Source of the DNA: Caprimulgus europaeus | Lineage: Eukaryota > Chordata > Aves > Caprimulgiformes > Caprimulgidae | Direction: 5' to 3' | Length of the DNA stretch: 64,000 bases | Assembly: GCA_907165065.1 (NCBI GenBank) | Contig: OU015544.1 | Coordinates: forward strand, 1,612,001-1,676,000 | Part shown: positions 30,617 to 39,400 of the stretch, piece by piece | How positions within the stretch are numbered: the stretch's first letter is position 1 | Layout of the letters: each line of letters starts with the position of its first letter | The notes under the pieces: generated by a model | Database searches by the model: none | Seen by the model: the letters and a program-made list of their open reading frames with translations, nothing else | What the model was told of the DNA's origin: nothing | Program-made: the position numbers and the translations under genes

Positions 30617-31534
30617 TATTGGACTTGTATGTTCAAATAAAGATTGTTTGAATGTCTGGGAGATAACGTGGCTGGAACAAACCTTGGAATAAACAACACT
30701 GAAAATATATTCAGGCCCATAAATCCCTACCAACTAGTAAAGGATTTAGTTACCTGTTTTATTTACTTTGAGTATTAATTTTTGCCCTTTAACATCATTT
30801 AATCCTTCTTCACTAAATGTTCTCAGCAAACAAAAGAAGAAATTCATTAAGAAACCACTGACAAGAGAATCCATTTGTACCACCCCTCAGTGCTTCTTAA
30901 AAAAAGCCAAAAGAAAAATGTAAGTAGATTTTCTCAAGAGGAGGTAAGAGATGCCCTTTATCCAGAAAAGGTCCAGGACACTTCCTCCAAAATAACCAAT
31001 AACTTGTTTGGATGGACCACCCAGTCATAATGATTTTAGTGATGGTGAAGTTTTAGTGTCAATATCTGTCTACTGGAAATTGGGTTAATGCCACCAGTTT
31101 GTTTCACTTGGTGCTATGGATCAGGTGAGAAGCCATCATTTGACAGAACCTGTCTGCTGCTCTTCTGGCAAAGGGCTGCCTTTGCTTTTAATGCATGGAG
31201 TATTAATACAAGAAGCAGAACTTGAGTTGTAGTGGCTAGAGCTCACAGAAACTGGTGTGTAGCTGTTTGGAATAATAGAACAGGTGATAAAGAACACTTT
31301 ATTTATTACCTATGCTTTGGAGCGTGGCTACTGCAGGATTTATGTTCAGCTGGACTAATATAATATAAATTAACTACTGTCCCTGTCACTGCTCTATACT
31401 TCATATGTTATATTCAGATGTCTTATCTCCAACGTGTTTCTTGTAGGAAAACTACAAAGGAAAATATTAAGGAAAAAAAGAAAGTTAAAGAAGGTAAAAG
31501 TGGCAGTAAATTACAGACTGTTTCAGAAAGCTGA
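24208..31534 (+). CDS. DDX52: DDX52 (ROK1-like) DEAD-box RNA helicase, complete
   Basis: Orthologue of human DDX52 and yeast Rok1, an ATP-dependent RNA helicase of 18S rRNA and small-subunit maturation in the nucleolus. Fifteen exons give 620 codons plus TGA (human 599 aa). After a Lys/Arg-rich N-terminal extension (about 85-108, likely nucleolar targeting) the helicase core shows: Q motif (F196...PTPIQ 199-203), motif I APTGSGKT 220-227, Ia PTRELA 253-258, Ib TPNRL 303-307, motif II DESD 329-332, III SAT 364-366, IV VLVFVQS 426-432, V ARGID 484-488, VI HRIGRTGR 509-516. DESD in place of DEAD is also found in human DDX52. The ATG has a strong context (A at -3, G at +4) and matches human MDVHDLFRRLG in position. 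The tail is Lys-rich. It is followed in tandem by SYNRG, as in human. Confidence 0.98.
24471..24708 (+). CDS. DDX52: DDX52 exon 2
   Basis: Acceptor tctcccccag ends at 24470 and donor gtattt starts at 24709. It holds [11 protein letters not shown], matching human LQGLDFFGNK, and then a fast-evolving basic stretch ending KRKKKKTR. It ends one base into a codon. Confidence 0.95.
25034..25158 (+). CDS. DDX52: DDX52 exon 3
   Basis: Acceptor ccacaaacag ends at 25033 (a weak pyrimidine tract) and donor gtggga starts at 25159. It encodes [20 protein letters not shown] and on to LERLRREK, matching human IQWMSSVEAK...LENLRKEK. Confidence 0.95.
25356..25541 (+). CDS. DDX52: DDX52 exon 4 (Q motif)
   Basis: Acceptor ccttgtag ends at 25355 and donor gtaagt starts at 25542. 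It encodes residues 151-212, including [11 protein letters not shown] and the Q motif [18 protein letters not shown]. Confidence 0.98.
25797..25940 (+). CDS. DDX52: DDX52 exon 5 (motifs I and Ia)
   Basis: Acceptor ccttacag ends at 25796 and donor gtgtgt starts at 25941. Residues 213-260 contain the Walker A motif APTGSGKT and PTRELA. Confidence 0.98.
26606..26717 (+). CDS. DDX52: DDX52 exon 6
   Basis: Acceptor cctttgcag ends at 26605 and donor gtaatt starts at 26718. It encodes [20 protein letters not shown] to [11 protein letters not shown], with Thr where human has Ile at the first residue. Confidence 0.97.
26994..27066 (+). CDS. DDX52: DDX52 exon 7 (motif Ib)
   Basis: Acceptor ccccatag ends at 26993 and donor gtaccc starts at 27067. 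It encodes [20 protein letters not shown] and IDLT, and ends two bases into a Ser codon. Confidence 0.97.
27207..27410 (+). CDS. DDX52: DDX52 exon 8 (motifs II and III)
   Basis: Acceptor gttcccag ends at 27206 and donor gtaggt starts at 27411. It holds [20 protein letters not shown] with the Walker B DESD, and LFSATF. Confidence 0.98.
27780..27870 (+). CDS. DDX52: DDX52 exon 9
   Basis: Acceptor ggtttcag ends at 27779 and donor gtattt starts at 27871. It encodes [20 protein letters not shown] and [10 protein letters not shown]. Confidence 0.97.
28389..28511 (+). CDS. DDX52: DDX52 exon 10 (motif IV)
   Basis: Acceptor ttttgcag ends at 28388 and donor gtagga starts at 28512. It encodes [20 protein letters not shown] and [21 protein letters not shown], in phase 0 at both ends. 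Confidence 0.98.
28723..28873 (+). CDS. DDX52: DDX52 exon 11 (motifs V and start of VI)
   Basis: Acceptor ctttttctag ends at 28722 and donor gtgagt starts at 28874. It encodes [28 protein letters not shown] and ends VEYIHRI plus one base of Gly. Confidence 0.98.
29261..29336 (+). CDS. DDX52: DDX52 exon 12 (motif VI)
   Basis: Acceptor gtttgacag ends at 29260 and donor gtaaat starts at 29337. It completes HRIGRTGR and continues [20 protein letters not shown]. Confidence 0.98.
30076..30147 (+). CDS. DDX52: DDX52 exon 13
   Basis: Acceptor cctttccag ends at 30075 and donor gtatgt starts at 30148. It encodes [20 protein letters not shown] and PKLQ, matching human [20 protein letters not shown]. 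Confidence 0.97.
30574..30616. repeat. Compound (TA)n(CA)n microsatellite
   Basis: About 28 bases of alternating A and T pass directly into about 14 bases of CA, in DDX52 intron 13. Confidence 0.95.
30827..30919 (+). CDS. DDX52: DDX52 exon 14
   Basis: Acceptor gttctcag ends at 30826 and donor gtaagt starts at 30920. It encodes [20 protein letters not shown] and [11 protein letters not shown], a basic C-terminal extension close to human. Confidence 0.95.
31447..31534 (+). CDS. DDX52: DDX52 exon 15 (end of CDS)
   Basis: Acceptor ttcttgtag ends at 31446. It encodes [20 protein letters not shown] to SKLQTVSES and TGA at 31532-31534. This Lys-rich tail is poorly conserved; the frame is fixed by the phase from exon 14. 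Confidence 0.88.
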
Positions 31535-32115
31535 ACAGCAACAGACTGCTTGTGAGCTGGGGCCGACACCTGTGTCCACGCTGAAGAACGAAGATGGCAG
31601 CAAAGGTGAAGGGAGAAGAATATTTCTGAGGTTTCCTTCTGGGTGAAGATGGATGCAAGAAAGTCTCTACTGAAATATCAGTTGCAGATTCCTGAATGCT
31701 TCTCATAGAAGCTGAAGAGTGTGCTCTTGCAGTAAATGCCTTGTGTTTTTGAGCAGTAGTTCAAAAATAGCATCTGTTTGTGTAACTATAACACAGTTTT
31801 GTATTAATTCATCGAAATACTGTCAGTTCTGTGTTCACATCATCCCTAATATGTTTGTCAGACTTTCAGAAAACACACAAAGCTTACTGTTAGGCTTGAT
31901 AAATGCAGCTGTCAAAGACTTCCCTGGACACTTTAAAAACCAAACCAAACCCACTTGTATGTGAAAGTAAAGCCTTGCTCCTCCTACTTTTTTGCTTGTA
32001 TGAAAATCACTTTGAAATAACTAATATTTTGTGTGTCTGTAAACTCTAGTAACTTTGTACTGTTTCATATTTAAGCTTCAACCCAGAATAAACAAGATCA
32101 TAAAAGATTGTAATA
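31535..32115 (+). other. DDX52: DDX52 3'UTR
   Basis: About 0.6 kb of AT-rich sequence from the stop to just past AATAAA at 32087-32092. The 3' end is inferred from that signal. Confidence 0.75.
32087..32092 (+). terminator. DDX52: DDX52 polyadenylation signal (AATAAA)
   Basis: First canonical AATAAA after the DDX52 stop codon that I found, in AT-rich context about 550 bases downstream of it. Confidence 0.75.
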
Positions 32116-33050
32116 TAGAGACCTGCCTGTCTATACAGCTGTGCCAGAACAGGTCTCCAGGTGTTGTTCTTTAGCTTGTTCCACTAAAAAGCCGGGTTCC
32201 ACACATTTTCCACCTCCCCATCTAGGTGTGTTCTCAGTCCCCTGTTGGGTCAGAATTCTGGTAATGCAGGAAGGGCTTCTCCTTTGCAACTATAATCCTT
32301 CTTAAGCAAGCGTGCCTGCACAGGATTCTCTTCTTGCTTTGTCATACTTAAAGCCATTTGGAAAAGGATCCCAGGTCTGTATAACTCGTTTACAGCAGAG
32401 CACTGTTAATGGCCCAAGTGACACTGAAGTTTTGTGAGCAGCTGTTGGAAGATGTTCTGCATCCTGTTTTTCTTACTGAGTAGTTTTTGCTTTGTTTGCA
32501 ATATATTGATGACAAATTGTGGAATATGTTTAACAATTTGAATGAGAAATTAGCAATATTCACCTTTAAAGGCACTGCTCACACACAGCATAGATGTGCT
32601 TATAACAGCAGAGAAAACAGGTTTTGCTCAGGAGCAGCTTTGTGCAATTCTAATTCTGCAGAAGAAGGTGCCCTAGTTCTCTTTTTTTGAGGGACTTAGT
32701 TTTAAAATGAGAGCTTAAATTTCTCTAAGCCTGGGTTTGATGTTAATGTGATTTCTAACACTGATCATAGCTTATAAAGAAGTTTAAGCAGTGGCCTTTC
32801 TCAGGATTTACTCCCTTGTGAAGTGCTGAAAAGCTGCCCCCCTGAACCCCCTCTTTGCCAAGGATACAGAACAGCTCCAGGACTTCCACGCTTTGTGTCT
32901 ATTTTAGCCAATTTTCTTGACTTTATGAAGAGAAAGGAGCTGCTTGCGCACAACTACACAATGACCATCTAGTAAATCGTACCGCACCTCGCTATTTTCC
33001 AATCCTGCTGAGGTTTTTGGCTGGTACAATTACCAGGTAATGAGGTAATT
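32116..33050. other. DDX52-SYNRG intergenic spacer
   Basis: AT-rich unique sequence between the DDX52 polyadenylation signal and the SYNRG CpG island. No gene or recognised repeat seen. Confidence 0.7.
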
Positions 33051-33216
33051 AATTCCCAGTGCCCTCGGCTGTGGGGGGAGAGCGGGGCGGGACTCGGGTC
33101 AGCCCGGGGGAGGTTTCCCCGCCTTCCCTTGGCGTTCGGGCGGAAGGGCGGCCCCTCCTCACGGAGCAGAGCTCTGGTTTTACCTGCCTCCAGCTGACTT
33201 TCGCAGCGTAAAACCT

Positions 33217-33226
33217 CTATTTTTAG
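33217..33226 (+). promoter_or_regulatory. MEF2-type site near SYNRG start
   Basis: CTATTTTTAG fits YTAWWWWTAR exactly and lies about 180 bases upstream of the ATG. It could also act as a TATA-like element in an otherwise GC-rich promoter. Confidence 0.4.
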
Positions 33227-33406
33227 CAGCCTTGGTGAGGAGAAGGCAGAGCCGCTCCTCTCCTCTCGGCCGCTGTCGGCCCGACGCGCGTCCCCGGCCG
33301 CCCGGCTGTGTGTTCCCGCTCCCCGCGGGGCTGAGGGCGGGCTGCGGCTGGGCCCGGCCCCGGAAGCCGCCGCCGCTCAGCTGACAGCCGGGGCCGGAGC
33401 GGGAAG

Positions 33407-33480
33407 ATGGCGATGCGGCCGGGACCCGGCGCGGGGGGCGCCGGCGGGGCGGCGGGAGGCGGCGGAGCCGGGGCTGCCAG
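33407..33480 (+). CDS. SYNRG: SYNRG exon 1 (coding part)
   Basis: It encodes MAMRPGPGAGGAGGAAGGGG AGAA and ends two bases into a Ser codon; donor gtcggt starts at 33481. The Gly/Ala-rich opening matches human MALRPGAGSGGGG. Confidence 0.9.
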
Positions 33481-36400
33481 GTCGGTGGTGGCGAAGGCGG
33501 CCGGGCCGGGGAGCGGGGCTGGGGGGCTGCGGGCAGCGGGGGTGAGGGGGCGGAGGTGAGGAGGACGGATGGGGCGGAGATGGGGGGGCGAGGGCAGAGG
33601 CTGAGGGGCGCGGGCGGGCGATGGGGGCGGCTGAGGGGGACGTGTTGGGGGGGGGCAGAGATAGGGGGAACTGGTGGGCAATGAAGGGACAGAGGTGAGG
33701 GGGGGACTCGTGGGGTGGGGGCTTGGGGTACAGGAGGGATGTGGGGACAGAGGGGTCAGAGCCCAGGCAGGGAGTGTGGGGGTCCCAGGCAGTGTGAAGG
33801 GGTCCCAAGTGGGGTATGTGGGGTCCCAAGTGGGATATGGAGGGTCTCAGGGGGGGTCTGTGGGGTCCCGGGTGGGCTGTGGGGGTCCCAGCCGGTGTGT
33901 GGGTGACGCAGCCATGGTGGCTCCACTGTTTTCTGGGATGTGTTTGCATTTTGGGAGCCCACCCACCATATCCCCCCGGCTCGTCTGGGCTTGGGCTCTT
34001 GTAGCCCACTTGCCATCAGGCTCGGCAGCCACGATCTCCAGTATCGGGGCAGGAAGGGGTTTTGGGATGTCGCCAGCCCTGCTTGGGTGCCACTGGTGTC
34101 GGCAGCGATCAGTGTCGCCTATGGCCAGCTGGCAGGGTTGTGGGGGCTGCGGGACGGGGTCTCTGCTCGCCTGCGGCTGCCCTGGGGGGTTTCTTTTCCC
34201 CCTTCATCCCACAAAGAAGAGGGAGGACTGAGGAATGGAGTCAGGAGAAAGAAAGAGTGGTAAATGAGATGTGTGCACATGGGGTTTTGTAAAGGTTAGC
34301 AAACTATTTCATTGCCTTTGAAGACTTAGTAATTTGATTTTTTTTATGTAGGCTGCTGTGTGCTGTTTATCTGTTGTCCTGCTTCTAGGGAGGCTGGGTA
34401 AATTTTGTGTTTGACAAAGAGAATTTAAGTTCATGGAGTTGTCTTGGATATCTGAAGCCTGCGGTTTTGTCGGTATTATTGGAACATGAGGAGGGCAGGG
34501 GAGGTCTGCACCGGGGCAACCCTCACCCATGGGGCCGGGGTGTCCCCAGAGCAGGGTCAGTGCTCTGTGGTGGGGAAGAGGCATCCCAGGGGCTCTGGGA
34601 TACTTAGGAAGAGGTAAATTGAAGCATTGATGTCTTCTTGTGCGTGCTGTGGAAAGGATGGGACACTATCTTTGTGTTTCCCCATATATATAAATCTGAA
34701 ACAATGCTTTCAAGGAGCTGGATAAACCATCAAACCTCTTAGAGCAACGCTGCCTGCTCAGCAATTTAATAGGAAAGCCACAAAAATATTGTCAGTGGAC
34801 TATAGGTTTTGAAAAAGAAAATGATTTAAAAATCATTGTTTCCCATTGTTAGTATTTTGGTTTCTTTGAGAATAAAGTCTGGAATTAGAGGAAAAGTCAT
34901 CCTCTGTGTGTGGGTTCTTTGCCTTGTTTCACCTTAATTTTTGTGGATTTCTGCCATTGAAAAATACTGTGACAGTCTATGTTGTGTTGATAGAGTTGTA
35001 CTGTTGTGAGTTAAGGGATTTAAAAATCCACTCATACAAAGGAAAATGTTATGTGTAGTTTGGAGCTTTTACAGTGAAGCATGAATAGATAAAAGGAGTT
35101 GTTTCTCCCCACACACCTGCATTTTGACTGAAGCTGTTGGTCAGGTTTTTTAGGTTTTTTGAAGCTCTATATTTAAAATACTTATCTGATAGGAATTTAC
35201 AGATTTATGCTACTACTTTAAGAGTTCTATTGCAGAGTGGATTGCTTAATTTTCCTCATATTTATTTTATTTTGTGTGGTGTGTCACATAAATTACACTT
35301 CCTTACTGTGTTACTCGAGGCACTATGGCTAGTTGCACGAACCTAGGTGATAAAGTCCTGCTGCTGAGAACAACAGAAATGTCTGCAGGTGCATTTAAAT
35401 CCACTGTGGAAATAAAAAGGAATAAGGAACTATATTAAAATAGCATGTGTAATAGAAATCAACAAATCTATGTATTTTAAATATCTGGGGTCAGACTTTC
35501 ATTGTCTAGAAAGTGCAGTTGGCCACTTTGGAGTGTACAGTCAGCTGGCTAGAAATGTTCTTTTAGCCCCCAATAAGTATATTGGTCCTGACAGACTGCT
35601 TAATTTATCATGTCTATCTTGGTTTTTGTTGGGTTTTTTTTCTAAATTAGAACTTTTTTTTAAATGAGAAAAAAAAAAAATAATACTGTTCTAATTTTGT
35701 CTGCTTATTCTTAATTCTCCTGTCAGTGTTATTTTGAGATAACTGGAATTAGACTGTTTTCTTTAAAAGAAAGTTTAACTGGAATTAGACTGTTTTCTTT
35801 AAAAGAAAGTTTAATTGGAATTAAACTGTTTTCTTTAAAAGAAAGTTTAACTGGAATTAGACTGTTTTCTTTAAAAGAAAGTTACTTCTGACACTGCTTC
35901 TCCTTCGGTCACCGTGTGGTTTATCGAGCTCGGTGCTATTCTGCAGCGCTTCGGTTAATCTCACTCTGCCGTGGCTTGCTTTCTCCACGGTGAGGTTCAG
36001 CTGCTTTGACTGGACTCGTGTGGGCATTTCTGCTGTCCTTTGAAAAGCAGTTTAGAAACTGAGTTCGTGTAGCTGGGCTGGAGGAGCCGGTGGGGTTTGT
36101 GGGCCTGATGTTGGCCATGGAACAGCGAAATCCTGGAGCGAGGTCCGTGCTCAACCCCAGCCGCACGCACAGGGCAGGGTGCTGAGCTGCAGGAGCTTGC
36201 TTTGCCACTTCTAACTGGCTCTTCTTCCAGTGCCCTCTAATTAGCTGCAGGGTTTTTTGTTGATTGTTTTGGGGTTTGTTTTTTGTTTCTTTTTTTTTTT
36301 TTTTTCAACAGAGACTTATGAATAAATCAGGAGCTCTGTAGGAAGGGATAAATATTTAATAGTTTGGCCTTTATTTGCTTCCAACAGGCAGTGGTACCTT

Positions 36401-39400
36401 GCTATGCTTGTTCAGTTTACATTACATTTGCTGATTTGGAAGAATTCTTGTTGACTGGATTCCCCAATAAGAAGGGAAAACATAGAGCTGTGAACACTCT
36501 TTCATACTTATGGGCTTTTAAAAAAATAACTCTGAATATTTCATCATTCTGACTAAACTAAGGATGGTGTATTTTTATGATGCCTAACACTGCTGCCCTG
36601 ACAGATGTGGTTTATGACATCTGAACTTGCACACGTTTTAAGAGGGCATATTGCTGAGGAGACACCCTGCAGTGTCAGCTGTTTCCATAGGTGAAACCAA
36701 ATGCAGGCAAGACCCAGTTAATCCGCTGGGCTTCAGCCCCTGAGTGGAGAAAACAGCTTTTCTGACCAGCACCAGAGTTCAGTCATGGATCCCTCTGATT
36801 TCTGTCAGCTGTTAGTTGTCGTGATGATCATATTTGTGTGCTAAATGGGTTAAAAATGCCCAAACTGAACACCAGTCAGTTGAACAGACCTTGGCCATGA
36901 GGTGGGTGAACTGAAGCCCAGTGTCTGTGTGTCTGCACAGAGCTTCAAAGAGAGAAACTAAACACTGCTCTGATTGAGGATGGTAAGACCTGAACCTGGT
37001 GGAAGGTGTAGGTGTGTGTTAATTGTGAAATGAAAAATTAGCACATGGTGGTCAGGGGAAAAGAAGTTTCAGTATTAAGAAGATTCAGAGTTAGAGGGTG
37101 AAATGAAGAGTAATACGGGTTGTCTTGGTGACTGTGTAACCTGCTGTCTGTCTAGTGGGTAGGTGCAATTTGCTCCTGGATAAATGCATAATTTAAACTC
37201 CTTATTTTATCTTAGTACTCATATTACACAGCTCTTTTATATTTATAAGGCAGGTTGGCTTTCAGTACTTCCTGCAGGTTTTGAAAACCTGTCTGCAGTC
37301 GGTTTTGATAACATTTTCTCCTTTACTCTGAGGCAGCTTCTTTTACATCCACCCTCGTGCTGAGGAATATTGAATATCTATAAGTGTGTTTCTCTTTCAT
37401 GGTATTTTGATGTAATAGCTGCCTGGGACATTTGTTTGGTAAATTAGTGCTGACATGGGTTTCTGAGAGTTGCTTGCAAATGAAGGTTTTTTAAACTAGG
37501 TCTTTTTTTGCTGTTTGGCACCGCAGCACGTGCTTCTGTTTGAAAGTGAGGGCTAGCCATTTCCATTGTCATTTCAGTGGAAATTTTAACAGTTCTTCCT
37601 CCAGGTGCACTTGGCACCTGAATTTTGTTTTTTTGTTTTTCCAAGGCACTATTTTTCTTGGAATTAGCTGTAATTGAGGCAGTAGAAACGCCGTTATTTT
37701 GCCATACGTCGTGTTTCAAAGCGGGGGGACGTGCAGGAGCGGTGGGGTTTCACGGAGAGTTTGTGTCTCTGCAGAAAGCTGTTGGGAAGCAGCTGAGAAC
37801 TGTTGTCTGGGGCAGTTAAAGCTCTTGCTGAATCAGATGCTTCCCACAGGAGATGCTTGTTCATTCTGTGGTGCTGGGAGGCCTGGCCCACACTCACAAA
37901 CTGACCTGGCACCGACCTGCGTGGGTGCCGAAACTCTCGTGGGTGATGCCGATGAGTCAAAGCCATTTTAGTGCTGCTGTGGAGGATAAAATCTATTTCT
38001 TCCTGGCTTTGCAGCCTGTGCCAGCGCTGGGGGTGCTGGTGGGACTCTCCAGTGCTTTGGGGGATCCCTGGGAGGGGTGGCCTTTTCCCCAGGGTGGGAT
38101 TGGGTGCTGCAAGACCTGTGGGAGCAGATGAATGCGCTGACCCGAAGGTGGGAGGCTTTGGGTGGTGGTGCTGACGTGCAAATTGAAGTTGCTTTATCAT
38201 TCTTTTATATTTGCACTAAAATTAGAGACTTTCATGTACTCTTTTTTTTCCCTCCTCCAGCTTCATGTTTCCTGTCGCAGGCGGTTTAGGCCCCCCTCAA
38301 GGTACGTATGAGCTTAACATTTTGAGCACAAAGTTCTTTGCATTGTTTGGATACATTAAACAGCTCAAAACAGTTCTGCACTGATGCTCAGAAGCCTGCT
38401 GATTAATTGAACTCTGTAGCTGTTTTTCCTCTCACAAGCCTATTTATAACACTTTTTGTATGACGTGTTGCAGAAGCAGCGTTATCACAATGCTGGATGA
38501 AAGATCTACGAACACTATCTCTCCCTTTTTAACCTGAATTTGCCTTTAAGATTTTTGTGTTGTTTTGAGTGTGGTATTTAACCTCTTTATGCTTCATCTA
38601 CCAGCTGTGTCTACCCATATTGTGTGGGTGTTGCAAGACCTGGTAAATATTTACAAAGCACAGCAAGACCCTGGGACAAGAGTCACAACCTGTGTGGAAA
38701 GTATTAATACAATAGGAGAGCCTCAGCCTTAAATTACCTTTATTCTCATTCCACTTGCAGTGCTGTTTAATTAATGGAAAATACAGAGAGAACTTGTAGG
38801 GGAAGTGGAGAGTTTCCTTATAAAAAGTCTCAGGGACTGATTTGTGGATTATTCCCGAGTGTCAGGTCCCTCCTGGAGTGCTTCTGCATGGGATGTTCAG
38901 TTATGCACAGTTATAATTATCTCATGGTGTGCTGGTAACAAATATATGTTAGTGTGTGCCTCCTAAGACAGCAAAATATGAGATATGAAAATGCTGAAAC
39001 ATCATCCCCTTGGCTTTATTCATCAATTTAATACAGTCCAGCTTGATTTGTCTAATTTTGTTCAAGTTTAGCTTTTACTGACAAATACTGTAACTACTCT
39101 AATATATGTAGTGGCCTAATTAACCTACAGACAAGCTATGCAGCCAGATCAGAGTGTGAAGTTTCATTGTTAAATGATGAGTTTATTTCCCAAGACTTAT
39201 CTTTAAAAGTTGCCAATTTGTAAGTTGGCCCTTTCAAGAGAAGCAGACAATTATCAGCACCAGTCAACCTGGTTAATTAAATCTTGTTAATTGGAAATGA
39301 CCCTTTCAAAAATCATAGGGGAAGAAACCCACAGAGAATCCTTAGGATTGTGGGGAGAATTCATCAGCTTAATTATTGGGAAAGGCCCATAACACTTCTT

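Larger units (their letters stand above)
29337..31446 (+). other. DDX52: DDX52 introns 12-14
   Basis: These three introns (29337-30075, 30148-30826, 30920-31446) are the largest of the gene together with intron 5. I see only the TA/CA microsatellite at 30.57-30.62 kb and no other element. The remaining introns (140-665 bases) show nothing notable. Confidence 0.8.
33060..33560. promoter_or_regulatory. SYNRG: SYNRG CpG-island promoter
   Basis: A CpG-dense block covers SYNRG exon 1. A MEF2-consensus sequence CTATTTTTAG lies at 33217-33226 and an E-box CAGCTG at 33378-33383. No ATG occurs in the 165 bases before the chosen start. The transcription start is not determinable. Confidence 0.75.
33481..38260 (+). 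other. SYNRG: SYNRG intron 1
   Basis: 4.78 kb. The first 430 bases are strongly G-rich on the + strand, with long G runs (33546-33655) and a degenerate 20-21-bp repeat (33780-33902). A 36-bp tandem repeat sits at 35742-35883 and a T-rich run near 36,270-36,305. No exon found. Confidence 0.8.

Noticed and set aside
33223-33681. 152-codon Pro/Ala-rich minus-strand frame over SYNRG exon 1
   Set aside because: It is the shadow of the CpG island and the Gly/Ala-rich exon 1 on the other strand.
35742-35883. CRISPR-like 36-bp repeats
   Set aside because: The unit length resembles a CRISPR repeat but the copies abut without spacers. It is a simple tandem duplication.
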